Assembly (NCBI RefSeq): GCF_020509005.1
Contig: NC_063015.1
Coordinates: forward strand, 744,001 to 808,000
Direction of reading: 5' to 3'
Length of the DNA: 64,000 nt
Origin: Fulvia fulva
Lineage: Eukaryota > Ascomycota > Dothideomycetes > Mycosphaerellales > Mycosphaerellaceae
Part shown: positions 32,950-44,498 of the stretch, one piece after another
How the letters are laid out: the number at the start of each line of letters is the position of its first letter
Numbering within the stretch: the first letter of the stretch is position 1
Translations under genes and position numbers: made by a program
Notes under the pieces: generated by a model
Told to the model about the DNA's origin: nothing
Databases searched by the model: none
Seen by the model: only the letters and a program-made list of their open reading frames with translations

Positions 32950-33930
32950 TCATCTCGCGTCGTTTTTGACACTTTCTCCTTTTGCTTCTTTGATCCTCTC
33001 TTCGCGCCTGGTCTTCACCCAATCTCCAAACGGCTTCCAGATAGCTTCCTTCTCTGGTGGCTTCAAGTTAGCTGCAAGGCCGCTGGTGGCAGTAGCGACA
33101 AAGACACGCGCACCAGCCCAGCCGTCCATTGTACCCATGCGCTCCTTATCACCCTGCCAGCCGTAGTGAAACTCGTCCTTCTTGATAGGGCGACCATATC
33201 GCCAGCGCCAGATGGATTCCCATATACCCTTGCCCACAATACAAACAGCTTCAGGCTGGTAGTTGCGGATCTTCTCCTCCAGTATTGGCGTGCCAGCAGC
33301 TGACTCCGCCTTGCTCAGTTCGGCAGCGTCCTTGCTGGGTCGAGCAACAATGTTCGTGTTGCCCATGCTGTACAGTCGTGGCAAATCAACGTCCTGCTCC
33401 GGTCTCAGGCGGACGTCTGTGCAGCCTGAGCTGTGCAACAGTTTCCAGAACATGTTGCTTGGATGAGCATATGCGTGACCAGATGTAGCTGTCATGACTC
33501 CCGGGTTGAAGCCAACAAAGACACATATGAGGTGTGGCTCCAGGATGTCTGTCAGTGGCTTGAGGTGGGCGTACTTCTCCGGTGGCGCATATTTGCTCGA
33601 CTGTCGCCGCCGCTTGGCAACTGATGGAGCTGGCGAGGCTGTCTCATTCGAAGTGTGGCCTTCAGTCTCGGCGTTCGCTCTCTTGCGACCGCTCCTTCCG
33701 ATGGATAATGACGGAACGGCCGCTACCTCGTCGTCGTTGTTCACATGTTTGAAGCGTGCGAGGTTTGCCTTGAATGATGAGGCGCTATTCCCTGAAGGCA
33801 CGACTTTAGTCTCCAGATCGGCCTCCGGCGTGTTGAGCCCATCGTGAGCGGCATTGTTGGCATCGGAAGATGATGGTAAAGTCATGTTGAGATGCAAGTT
33901 GAGATGGAAGGACGAACGCGAGCGCGTCAT
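32950..33930 (-). CDS. thp1: G/U(T)-mismatch uracil-DNA glycosylase, Mug/TDG family
   Basis: Intact 326-residue frame from ATG 33930; a second in-frame ATG at 33885 is also possible. The first 110 residues are low-complexity with a basic nuclear-type patch (VAKRRRQSSK). The catalytic domain starts near residue 120. VFVGFNPGVMTATSGHAYAH carries motif A (G140-F-N-P-G), whose Asn positions the attacking water. PSNMFWKLLHSSGC follows, and VATATSGLAANL near residue 290 is the helix-capping loop of motif B. The enzyme removes uracil or thymine mispaired with G to start base-excision repair in the nucleus. The symbol is by analogy with fission yeast Thp1. No sign of damage, although neighbours on one side are decayed. 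Confidence 0.85.
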   Translation of the reverse strand: MTRSRSSFHLNLHLNMTLPSSSDANNAAHDGLNTPEADLETKVVPSGNSASSFKANLARFKHVNNDDEVAAVPSLSIGRSGRKRANAETEGHTSNETASPAPSVAKRRRQSSKYAPPEKYAHLKPLTDILEPHLICVFVGFNPGVMTATSGHAYAHPSNMFWKLLHSSGCTDVRLRPEQDVDLPRLYSMGNTNIVARPSKDAAELSKAESAAGTPILEEKIRNYQPEAVCIVGKGIWESIWRWRYGRPIKKDEFHYGWQGDKERMGTMDGWAGARVFVATATSGLAANLKPPEKEAIWKPFGDWVKTRREERIKEAKGESVKNDAR

Positions 33931-34101
33931 GATTAAGGTAAGTTTGCCGAACTCTTACCGAGCACGGACCAACAGCATTTCACAGCATCACAGCGATTTT
34001 CTTCTCTGCATTCACTTGAATTAAATATGCAAGACAGGAGTGGCATGTTACCATGGATGACTGACTCGAATCTCTGGTATCGAAGTGCCAGCGACCCCTA
34101 T

Positions 34102-36142
34102 CTACTGCCGCACGAAGACCGGCATCGTCTCTATCGGACAATCCACCTCCACCTCGCTACCACCATCATACGAAGACCCACCATCCCACGACTTCCACAA
34201 AGCCCCAACTGGCAAATACACCTTGATCCTCCGCTGTCCAGCAGCAAGCACGGGGGCAATCAAGTACTTCCCACCAAACATATACTCAGTCTCAACAGTC
34301 CACGCCTTGGCATCCTGCGGAAACTCGTAGAACAACGCCCTAATAACAGGGGTACCCTTCTCATGAGCCTCCTTCATCGGCCCTCTCGTATACTCCCTCA
34401 TCTCCTCCCGGATCTTGATGTACTTCTCACATATCTTCAGCACGTCCGGCCCATACGACCACACCTCTTCCGGCGCCCCGGAAGCCGTCTCTTGACCTGG
34501 TGGCTTCGGCTCTCGGTCACCGTGCAGTCGCATCACGGGACAGAAAGCTCCCCATTGGCACCATCGAGTAAAGAGTTCGCGGAACTCGGAATCATCTCGA
34601 TTACCGCCATGGAAGCCGCCAATGTCGGTGGTCCACCAGGGAATACCTGCCATGCCCATGTTGAGACCTGCAGCGAGCTGGTTTCGGAAGGAGCTCCATG
34701 AAGAACCAATGTCTCCACTCCACACGAGTGCGCCGTACTTCTGACTACCTGCCCAGGCGCAGCGGAGTAGGTTTACAATATCCTTCTGTCCTTCGGCGGC
34801 CATGCCTTCGTAGAAGGCTCGAGCATACTCCCTAGGGTACACATTTCCGAACTGCATGTTCGGCCCAGCATGGTATCTATACAGATCGAAGTCGTAGACA
34901 CTATACTCTGGCTCTGCCTCATCGAGCCAGAACAGCTTGATGAGATGGTCATAGTAATGCTGCTTGACCGTCGACCAAACAAACTTCTGGGCCTCCGGAT
35001 TCGTAGCATCGAAGTGCGTTGTGTCTGCCACGCATTGCATTGTAACTCTCGGACCACGATCGTGTCGGATGAAAAGACCCTTCTCGAGCATCTCATCCCA
35101 ATTCTCGGAAGCTGGCTCGATGGTTGGCCACACTGAGATCATGACCTCGATGCCCAGTCCTTTCAGTTCCTGGACCATAGCTCTACTGTAGGATCAGGCC
35201 AGAACTCAGGATCGAAGTTCCAGTCGCCTTGATACTTCTAGTGGAAGAAGTCAATCACGATGACATCGAGTGGGATCTTGCGACTTTTGTATTCTCCCGC
35301 CACGCCAAGGAGCTCTTCCTGTGTGGGGTATCGAAGCTTACACTGCCAGAATCCAAGACCATACCTACACACAGCATTAGTCGAAGTCCATCACAAAGGA
35401 GAATCGAAACATACTCAGGCATCATCGGCACCTTGCCCGTAACATTCGCATAAGCCTCTACAATCTCCCTCGGCTCATCTCCAGCCACGATCCAGTAATC
35501 AATCGACTTCGCCGAAAAGCTCTCGAAACTCATGACATTCCTACCTAGCACAGCCCTTCCAATGGCCGGATTGTTCCAAAGGAACCCATATCCCAAGGGT
35601 GAGACAGCAAATGGCACACTAGCTTGCGAGTTGCGTTGAGCAAGCTCAATGTCGGCGCCCTTCAGGTTAAGGTACGGGTGCTGGTACTGACCCATACCAT
35701 AAAGACGCTCATCTGGGTCCACAGACTCAAGCCTGAGAGTGGTGTTGAAGTCGCTTGTGCCTTGAATACCTCGGAGCTCGCGAGCTTGGACCATGAGGGC
35801 GCTACATTTGGGATCATGGAGATCGAGACGATGTCGTGCGTATTCTTCCAAGAGTTTCTTGCCGGATTGTGCATTGTACATGGTTATTTTGCCACGATGC
35901 GAAATCTCAGCTCGGATGCTGCCATTCGTGATCGTCGCTTCACCGGCGGTGCTCTCTGGCAGCCGAATGGCACTGTTGCTGCTTGCATCAGGTGGTGTTG
36001 GAGCGAGAGCCGCGTAGTCTCCAGATGGCATCTCTGGAAGCCTCGTTGCTCGAACATGGAACGCATTTGGACCCCATGGCTCGACCCAGTAGGTATGGTC
36101 ATCGTATCGGAACACTAGTCGTTGGCCGTCTTGAGTGAGCAT
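34102..36142 (-). pseudogene. GH31 family glycosidase (alpha-xylosidase/alpha-glucosidase type), decayed
   Basis: Exon 1 runs from ATG 36142 to 35415. A 50-nt intron (35365-35414) precedes exon 2 to 34102. Exon 1 shows the GH31 N-terminal beta domain with ERLYGMGQYQHPYLNLKG. Exon 2 has YGLGFWQCKLRYPTQEE, then FWLDEAEPE, whose Asp is the likely catalytic nucleophile, WSGDIGSSW with the likely acid/base Asp, and PWWTTDIGGFHGG. Two lesions lie before the catalytic core. TAG at 35238-35240 replaces Trp in DFFH-W-KYQGDWNFDP. About five extra bases near 35185 separate FWPDPT from MVQELKGLG. Without them the protein would be about 660 residues. It would release alpha-linked xylose or glucose from oligosaccharides. 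No signal peptide is evident. Confidence 0.8.
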
Positions 36143-36366
36143 GACTGCTTCGTGGTGGCAGTCGGATTTATGAGAATTGGAGCGACCGCGATGCTGAGGC
36201 CAAAGAGTAGAAGTATCTCTGTATCATGATTTTGGCCTGAATTGGAAGAATGCAATTGTCTCGTGTCGTGCAAAAAGGAGTTCGACCAAGTTTGTCAGCC
36301 ACTTCCGGTGGGATGTGCAAGGATCAATCATCTCACCCCGGTGGGACTTAACACACGAGTCCGAGG
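36143..36366. promoter_or_regulatory. Short region upstream of the GH31 gene
   Basis: Lies between the GH31 start and the end of the regulator fragment, both on the minus strand. No defined motif seen. Confidence 0.3.
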
Positions 36367-37219
36367 TCAAGTAGCTTGAGACAGCCGCTTCAAGATCTCG
36401 CGATATTCACGACACTTCGCCATGCTGGCATACTGTGACCGTTGCAGCAGCTTTATTGCTTCCTTCAAGACTGTCTTCTGGGAAATCGGCATGCAAATAT
36501 CCACAGCCCCCGACATGTCTGCTCGCATCTCATGACCTCGCCTGACGAAGTCTGCACCATCTCATCGTCACAAGGTCGGTCAAGCAGGATGTTCGTGGGC
36601 GTCAGATCGCTGTCTTCCTGTCGCTGCCGGTATGTCGCAAAACATCGTTGATGCCTGGACGCGGTGATTGCCTTCGGCTTTGCTGCAAAACGCTCCTTTC
36701 TTCGATACTCACAAGAGTGCCTCGAACCTGCGGGAGATACACGCCATATAGCCAGATGATCATGGCAGCCAGGAAAATGGCAAACGGCTCGTAACAGTGA
36801 CCAAGGGAATAGCGCCGTATATGCCAGAAGATGGTCCCCGCATGGATGAGACTCAAGCGGCTTTTTTGATCTAAAAACGTGAGCCACTTGATGATGTCTT
36901 CGTGAAGGCCCGAAGCATTTGATAGTTGATGCCCTGTCCTGGGCAGACGCTTCCTGAGTGATACGGCAACACCAAGTGTCTCGCGATGGGGACATTAGAG
37001 AAGCAGTCTCGCGAGGTGCAAGCGAAGTATCGCCGGCCCTTCGGCGCCTCTTATTGCAGCAACGTGGCTATTGGCAGCCCAGTGGACAAGGTCCAAGCAG
37101 TCGCATGCGCTATTCCTCCATGATGAGAAACGTGTATCTGAGGTCAGCCAAACAGCATCAGTCGAGTCACCGTCTTGCCCTTCATCTTCGTCTTCGCTGC
37201 CTCGGTCGCCAGGTGGCAC
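36367..37219 (-). pseudogene. C-terminal fragment of a fungal transcription factor, decayed
   Basis: Pieces of the C-terminal regulatory domain of a large fungal zinc-finger regulator can be read in order: SSWRNSACDCLDLVHWAANS, then LRLHLARLLL, a TAA stop (36995-36997), and in the same frame PHRETLGVAVSLRKRLP, KWLTFLDQKSRLSLIHAGTI, GHCYEPFAIFLAAMIIWLYG. Then frame changes lead through LLDRPCDDEMV to FVRRGHEMRADMSGAVDIC, ending at 36367. This order is familiar from C2H2-type fungal regulators with a C-terminal fungal-specific domain, but that assignment is from memory of the pattern. No zinc finger is found upstream, so the DNA-binding part is lost. At least one stop and two frame changes. Confidence 0.6.
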
Positions 37220-37880
37220 GAGTCGCCGGTCCTACATCGTCTTGAATCATCGATCGAGGGATCTTCGGGGCCTTTTGAAGCGACTCGCGGCCGCCATGGC
37301 CGTCGACATATCGTACTGGAATACTCATACCATGCTCCAGCTGAGCTCGACGGATCTCGATGCTGCGATACATGGCATTGTCTCAGAACATGTGACATTA
37401 CTGTGTTGTTGTCATCAAGACGCATCGGCTAGAGTGTTGCTGTTGAAAGGAGGAATGATGCGAGAGGAAGGACCGAGTCTAGGAAACTGCAGGGCGGACT
37501 TCATCTCCGCTTCGGCTATGTTCCCGCTTCGGCCGCGTTCCCGCCCCCGCCCCACAGCTGTGGCGGGGACAATAACAAGATTGAATAATCCAATCTTCTT
37601 ATTCTTACATTCATCAACAATAATAGTACTCTGGTCTACGAGCGAGCGGCATCGGGCTTGCTCATGAGCACTATTGTACATTGTTGACAATGGCAAAGCT
37701 TCCTCGGAGTCACAGCCTCAATGGCCACAGGTTTGGAAATGCAAGTCTGCTTGTCTTCTTGCTACTTTCTTTCTTTCTTTCCTTTCATCTCTGTTGCAGC
37801 TTGAAGCAAAGCTGTTCTTCTTCTCAAGACTTCATCTCGCTGCTAATAAAAACTGATCATCGCTTCCAACTGAGACGATC
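37220..37880. other. Region without a supported gene
   Basis: Upstream of the kinase-like gene and of the regulator fragment. Overlapping open frames on both strands (37071-37667 plus, 37415-37696 minus) have no recognisable content. A T/C-rich stretch near 37755-37790 precedes the kinase-like gene, as is common before fungal start sites. Confidence 0.4.
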
Positions 37881-40240
37881 ATGGACCGACAGGCAACACG
37901 GACCCAGACGGCCGAGAGAGACTACTATGTCGACCATCAGATGGAGGCATGTCGAGCTGCAGGCCTAGGAAAGAAGAGTGGGTCGCACTTACGGAGCTAT
38001 TATCGTATTGCCAAGTCGAGGCTGATGATGGACAGATCTCAAACAGGCATTACATGCCCAATGGCAGGGCATGAACCCGACACACAAGGGACGCATTCTT
38101 CGTCGCCTGAAGCGTGCCGTTGAGGCTGAAGAAAGAGTAGAGCAGGCGCTTGAGGAATCGCAGGAAGTGGAGAAGTCGATTCAGAAATACACTCCAGAGC
38201 GCCTTCAAGCCAACCCAGAAGACTATCCTGAATATTTTGTGGAGGTCCACAAGGCCCGGGATGCGTACGAGAAAGCCAAATGGTGTGCCTCAGACTGTTG
38301 GAAGACCTGGACCTTGGTAGCTCGCACACAGGAAAGGATTCCATGGACCAATCTGCCAGCTCCGAGGCGTACGCCTACCGGACGCGCAGCCATTGCTGCA
38401 GGCTTACTGAATACTGCCAAGGCGCGGTTGGTACAAAACAGTGCCGACAGGGCTGAACGAGCTTTCCAGCGTGTGGAACAGTTTAGCAATGAGGAAGTCC
38501 GTCTCGGGATCATCACATACAAGGAACCCGTACCAAGGGTGAACAACAAACGCAAATTGCCAGCACACTGGGCGGACAGGCTGAACGAGAAGCGATTCAA
38601 AAAGGGAACCTATGGTAAACCGGATTGGACAGACAATGACGATATCCCGTCAGAATACGGAATCATTGGGAAGGGCGATGGTCCTTGGGAGTTCACAGAG
38701 TGGATAAAGGAGCCGACCAAAGGCAGTAGTGTCTCTCCGTGGTCACAATCCAACAACCATGATTCGGAGATTGCGGATGTGAGTCTCGCTGTGCTTATTT
38801 CAGCCATTGAAGCTCACTGACCCTTTCTAGTACATCGTCATGAAGGAGGTATTCGTCGACGATGATCAATGGTACGACGTGCGACGCTGGGCCGATATTC
38901 GCCTTGACCAGAACGACGCAAGACTCCCATGGGAGCTGGAATGCCATCGACAGATGTCAGCCCTCCCGGACACCCAGAATATCGTCATGCTCCGAAATCT
39001 CAACCAAGCAGAAGTGCGAAGCTGGGTTGACTCTTCCGAGAGACGCTACCGCGTCTTCATGGACTACTGTGCGTATCACTAAAGCGTGGTCCTAGCGCAG
39101 TGGAAGTACTAACGTTGAAGCAGGTGCGTATGGCGACCTCGACAGCTTGATCCAGAGATATGCACCTCCATAGCCCGAAGCGCCAGCAACACCCAATGAG
39201 TTCCTGGATGAGGGTGACAACAATGACGAAGCCCAGGACGATGCCGTCAGCAACGCAGGCAAGGCGCCCGTGCAACCACCGCCACCACCTCCACCTCCTA
39301 CGTTCATACCGGAGCCCATGATCTTCAACGTGGCAGAAGGCCTAGCAAAATGCGGCATCCAGATGGCAGACAGCATGCGTACTGCCACGAACGGTCAAGA
39401 GCTGGTGCACAGGTAACGCAAACCAGCCTCCAGGCTTGTTCCCACACCACTAACCGCCACAACAGAGACCTAAAACCCCAAAACATCTTCCTCGACGCTC
39501 CCCACCCCACCCCCCAAATCGGCGACTTCGAATGGTCCTTCCTAACCTCCCCCTCCGACCTCCGCAACCCCGACGCCTGGGCCGGCGAACTGACTCCCGG
39601 CTTCTGTCCCCCCGAAGGGGTCCTATACGTCGACTACACGGACATGAAACCCATAGATCGCGCTCAAATGCTCGAGAAGTACAACGTGTACGTGCCTCCT
39701 CCCATCCGAGTCTTGCTTCTGATGGACTGTACTGACAGCGCGTATAGCTGGCAAGTCGGCGCGATCCTGCGCTGCATGATTCTGCGAGAGCAAGCACCGC
39801 CGCAGGCGCTCTGGCTTGGGGATGGGAGTAAAGATGAAACATACAAACTCCGCCTCGTCGACGAGAACGGCGGTAAGGTGGACAAGTACGGTGTAGAGGA
39901 GCAATACAGCGAGGAATTGCTCGATATGGTCGAGAGGTGCATGTGCTACGACGTCGAAGACCGCCCGACGTTCAAGGAACTGCTCGAGGAAATCTTGGAA
40001 CTGACAGATCACCGAGAGGGAGGCGAGAATTTGGCGCGAGGGATGCGCGATGGGAGTGCAGCGGAGGATGTGGTGGAACGAATGGGAGTGAGATTTGAAG
40101 ACGATGAAGAGGAGGATGATGAAGAGGATGAACAAGAAGTGGTGGGTGCAGACGACAATGATGCCGACGACGACGATGAAGACCACGATGGAGAAGAGGA
40201 CGACGTAGACGAGGATGACGATGGCGGTGGTGGTGTATGA
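37881..40240 (+). pseudogene. Protein kinase-like gene with DFE in place of DFG, decayed
   Basis: From ATG 37881. Introns: 38779-38830, 39069-39123, 39413-39465 and 39688-39747 (60 nt, stop-free and frame-neutral). A helical N-terminal region precedes a kinase-like domain: VMKEVFVDD, LECHRQMSALPDTQNIVML (helix C), RRYRVFMDYCAYGDLDSLI (hinge), VHRDLKPQNIFLD (catalytic loop, Asp present), IGDFEWSF (DFG replaced by DFE) and MCYDVEDRPTFKELLEEI. It ends in a very acidic Asp/Glu tail. Lesions: probable one-base losses near 37969 (AGLG to KEEWVALTELLS) and 38034 (to DLKQALHAQWQG), and an in-frame TAG at 39171-39173. Kinase-like domains of this truncated type are common in fungi, with unknown substrates. 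Probably inactive. Confidence 0.65.
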
Positions 40241-40749
40241 TGGAGCGTGGATCACGGAGATCAGTGCCAGAGCCGTAGAGCGCGATAGCATCAACGTGGA
40301 CGTGGACGACTGTGCCAACAGCGCCTTCAACCAGCAGATCGCATAACTTGCTGTTCAAGTCAGTCTCATGGTGGATCCTCAGTTCCGTCCATCCCACGAC
40401 AATTCCAACCTCGAATACCTACGACACGGCCAGACAGGAAGTAACCGAGAGGAAGCAAGTAGATAGAGACACCAACATCGACCATCGTTGCCAATTGCAA
40501 CATTACATTCAATTGTCTTCACTATATATCCGTTCCACCACCAACGCCGCGCTAGCAAATCACGTTGAGTGATACCCGAACCTTTTTCCCATCACAATGT
40601 TGTAACAAGGGTGCGCCGCCTTCTTTTTCGTCGTTGGTCGTCAGAAAAAACAGTGCCTACTGTGGTGAAACAGCAGCATGGTATCATAAATTTAAACCCT
40701 TTCCAAGTCCAAGATAGTCCCAACTCCTTCGTTTCGTCTCGCGACCGGT
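40241..40749. other. Convergent 3' region
   Basis: Between the ends of the kinase-like gene and C1-THF synthase. No gene seen. The minus-strand open frame at 40692-41441 is another frame of the C1-THF synthase coding sequence. Confidence 0.6.
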
Positions 40750-43700
40750 CTAGAATAAGCCATCGATCTCACCAGTCTCGCCATCAATATCGACATTGAG
40801 GTAGCCCGGTGCGGTTGGCAGACCAGGGATAGTCTGGATGTCGGCGGCGAGAGCAAAGAGGTAGCCAGCACCAGCGGCCAAGCGGATATCCCTGATCGGA
40901 ACATCGAAGCCAGTCGGTGCGCCCTTGAGAGCTGGGTCGTGCGAGAGCGAGTATTGCGTCTTGGCGATACAGATTGGCAGGTTGCTGAGGCCTTGCTTGG
41001 TGTATGTGTCGACCTTCTTCTGCGCGACCTCGGAGAAGGTGACGGACGAAGCGCCGTACATCTTCTTGGCGATAGCCTCGATGCGCTCTTGTACTGAGCC
41101 GTTGAGGTCGTACAGGAGCTTGAAGTCCTCGGGCTTGCTCTTCTCGGATGCAGCAATGACAGCCTTGGCAAGGTCGACGGCGCCCTTGCCGCCTTCAGCG
41201 AAGTGAGCAGCGGCGACGGCATCTTCGGCACCAGCCTTGAGAGCCTCCTCGCGGATGACTTGTGCTTCTGCATCCGTGTCGGTGTCGAACTTGTTGATGG
41301 CAACAACGACGTTGACACCGTACGCCTTGGCGTTCTGGATGTGCTTGGCCAAGTTGATGCAACCAGCACGGAGCACTTCCACGTTCTCGGTGCGGTAGAC
41401 CTCCGGCAGCTGAGCACCAGGCTTGATCTCTGGGCCTCCACCGTGAACCTTCAAGGCACGAACAGTTGCGACAATGACGACCACATCAGGCACAAGACCA
41501 GAGTTGCGGCACTTGATGTTCATGAAGCGCTCGCCACCCATGGTGAAGTCGAAACCTGCTTCGGTAACGACGAAGCCAGCCTTGTCTTGGCCCTCATCTG
41601 CCTCTGTGCCGGCCAGCTTGAGCGCGACACGGTCGGCAATAATCGAGCTGTTTCCGATACTGATGTTTGCGAATGGTCCGGCGTGAACGAAGACTGGAGT
41701 GCCCTCAAGTGTCTGCATGAGGTTGGGCTTGACGGCATCCTTCATGAGCACAGCCAGGGCACCACCAATGCCAATGTCATCAGCAGTGACTGGGTCGCCA
41801 GCCTTTGACGAGCCGATGACCATGTCACCAAGTCTTCGTCGCAGGTCGCTGAGGTCTGTCGAAAGGGCGAGTACAGCCATGCACTCGGATGCGACCGAGA
41901 TGTCGAACGCAGTCTTCCTCGGCGATTGCTTGGCCTCAGTTGGTGCCTCACCGATTGTGATGCCTCTTAAGTGGCGATCGTTGACGTCCAGCACACGGCG
42001 CCAGGTGATGGTGTCGGGGTCGATGTCAAGTCGGGCGAACTTGGTAATCTCCTCCTCGGTCAGATCGTCAGGGTTCGTCTTGTCAATGCCGAACTTCTTC
42101 AGGCGCTTGACCATGACTGGCTTGAACTCTCTCTTGCCCTTGACGGCTGGGACTAGTCTTCGGTAGAGTGGTCCATCGGGTTGTGTCGCCTCGTGGTACA
42201 TCCTGGTGTCAATTGCAGCAGCGAGCAAGTTGTTGGCTGCAGTGATGGCGTGAATGTCACCTGTCAAGTGCAGGTTGAACTCTTCCATGGGGATGACCTG
42301 ACTGTAACCTCCTCCGGCAGCTCCACCCTTGATACCGAAAGTAGGACCTTGCGATGGTTGACGAACGTTCGCGAATGCAATGCGGCCAAGCTGGCCAGCC
42401 AGAGCTTGCGTGAGACCAATGGTTGTGGTTGACTTGCCCTCTCCGAGTGGAGTCGGCGTGATGCCAGCAACGAGAATGTACTTGCCATTCTTTCGATGCT
42501 CAAGACGCTTGAGCACACCCAGTGAGACCTTGGCCTTGTATGCACCGTAAGGCTCAAGCTCGTATGGTGCAATGCCGACCTCAGCAGCGACCTTGTTGAT
42601 CAACTTCGGGTGTTGTGCCCGTGAGACAGCAATGTCGGATGGGACTGGAGACTTGATCTTCAGTGCGAGTGGAACGATGTGTCGTGCGCGTTGGCGTTCG
42701 GCCTGGGCGTCTGCAGCGGTGACCACGTTCTGGAGAAGCATGGCAACGGTCATAGGACCGACACCTCCTGGGACGGGAGTGATCTGGCTCGCAACCTCAG
42801 CTGCCGAGTCAAAATCGACATCTCCAACCAGTCTCTGGCCAGACTTCTTGGTGTCATCTGGGATGGAGTTGGTGCCGACGTCGATCACAACAGCGCCAGG
42901 CTTCAGCCAATCTCCCTTGACGAAGCCAGGGCTTCCCAGCGCTGCAACAACGATATCTCCAGTCTTGACGACCTCCTTCAGGTTGTGGGTCTTCGAGTGG
43001 CAGACGGTGACTGTGGCATCTGCGTTTCTCAGCAGGTAGCTCACAGGCGCACCGACGATGTCCGATCTTCCAATCACGACCGCGTTCTTGCCCTTGACGT
43101 CAACACCTGCCTCTTTCAGCAGCACCATGACACCTTTCGGCGTGCATGGCGTGAACAATGGCTTTCCACCCTTCTTAGCGAGCTCGCCAATGTTGATTGC
43201 ACCGAAGCCATCGACATCCTTGGCGTCTGACACGGCCGAGGTCACTTCGTACTCGTCGATGTGCTTGGGGAGAGGCAGCTGGACGATCATGCCGTGGACG
43301 GAGGCATCGTTGTTGTAGTGCTCGATCTTTTCGAGGAGCTCGTACTCGGAGATTGACTCGTCGTACTGGTCGAGCTTGCAGGCGATGTTGGCCTCTTCGG
43401 CGGCCTTCAGCTTCATCTAGAGTGACACAGTGGTCAGCCATGATCTGGAGGTAAGTCGTGCCACACGTCCCGCATCCCAATGGCTGTGGCCATGTCCTCG
43501 CGTGACGTTGCCAGCATTGCCCCACTATGGATGTACAAATATTATTCGGCGAGATTGTTTCGTGTTGTTCGCTTACCTTGACATACGTCGAGCTGTCATC
43601 TCTGCCTCCGACCTGAATAATGACCAGACTCGGCTTGTAACGCGGGTTCTTCTCCTGCTTCTGGGCAATGTCCTTGTTGAGACGCTCGCGGATGGTCTGC

Positions 43701-43987
43701 GCCACGGCCTTGCCGTCGATCTTGGAGGCCGTCATGCTGGCGGGTGATGTGTTGGAGAAGGAACGGACGCCAGCGACGGGCGAGGCGTGGTGAGTGTATA
43801 GCAGGCCGGACCGACGGATTGCAGGGTTGGAGGGTGGTGGAGTGCGTGGTAGTGGATGGGCTGCGCGAGCAAATCTCGGAAGATGTGATGATTGAGTGCC
43901 CCTCGCCCTCGCCAAAACTGCCCGCTCCACGCCGATCGGCCTCTTTGTGCAGAGCTTGAGCTGCTGCTGCGTCGGAAGACGCATCAT
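40750..43987 (-). CDS. MIS1: C1-tetrahydrofolate synthase, mitochondrial form (trifunctional)
   Basis: Two exons, 43987-43577 and 43416-40750, with a 160-nt intron, giving 1025 residues. The first 85 or so residues are Arg-rich without acidic residues until VRSFSNTS, a typical mitochondrial presequence. The dehydrogenase/cyclohydrolase domain follows, with SSTYVKMK (catalytic Lys), VQLPLPKHID, KDVDGF and the NADP loop KNAVVIGRSDIVG. The formate-tetrahydrofolate ligase domain starts near residue 430, with the ATP loop TPLGEGKSTTTIGL, FVHAGPFANISIGNSS and VHGGGPEIKPGAQLP. It interconverts 10-formyl-, methenyl- and methylene-THF and makes 10-formyl-THF from formate and ATP, feeding formate export and formyl-methionyl tRNA. 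An internal ATG at about 43735 (MTASKIDG) could give a cytosolic form. Intact. Confidence 0.93.
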
Positions 43988-44498
43988 TGGAGAATTGAAG
44001 CGAGTGAGTGGAACAAGCAACGACCAGAATGCGCCAGACGCCCGCGATCTAGGAGCAACGCGTCTGTTGAAGCCGCGATACGAGTGGTGTTGTTGCACAG
44101 GGAGGCACGAAACGTGCGCCGAAAAGCTTCCACAACACACACGTCAACCATTTATGGGAGGCTTCGCTCATTTCGGGGAGCGATTCAACAATGTCCCGGC
44201 GGTGAGATATCCTGCCAGGAGCCGTACGGTCACAACATCTCTGCTTGACCATGTATGCCATGGACAGATGATACCTTGTTTGCTTCTTGTCTTATCCCAT
44301 ATGTGTAACTGCGAGGTCTCGAGAACTTTTCATGCTGGAAGTACAGCCACGTTTCTACGCCACACCACTCAAGCCACAGTGTGAGTCAGCGTCGTGGGGA
44401 AGGAACGAACGATCGCCAAGAGTTCCGTCTGCGGGCAGCGGCGACCATCCTCAAATTGTCGGCGACAACGAGAACAATACCACAACACCACCGCCAAC
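43988..44498. promoter_or_regulatory. Shared divergent promoter region of C1-THF synthase and eIF3i genes
   Basis: Two housekeeping genes start 511 bp apart on opposite strands, so their promoters must lie here. No clear TATA box in a usual position, which is common for housekeeping genes. Open frames here extend the C1-THF frame upstream and are not called. Confidence 0.5.

Noticed and set aside
34027..34701. 224-codon plus-strand open frame
   Set aside because: Antisense to the catalytic half of the GH31 gene, whose motifs are clear on the minus strand.
40692..41441. 249-codon minus-strand open frame at the end of C1-THF synthase
   Set aside because: Same strand, different frame of a real coding sequence; Ser/Arg-rich shadow composition.
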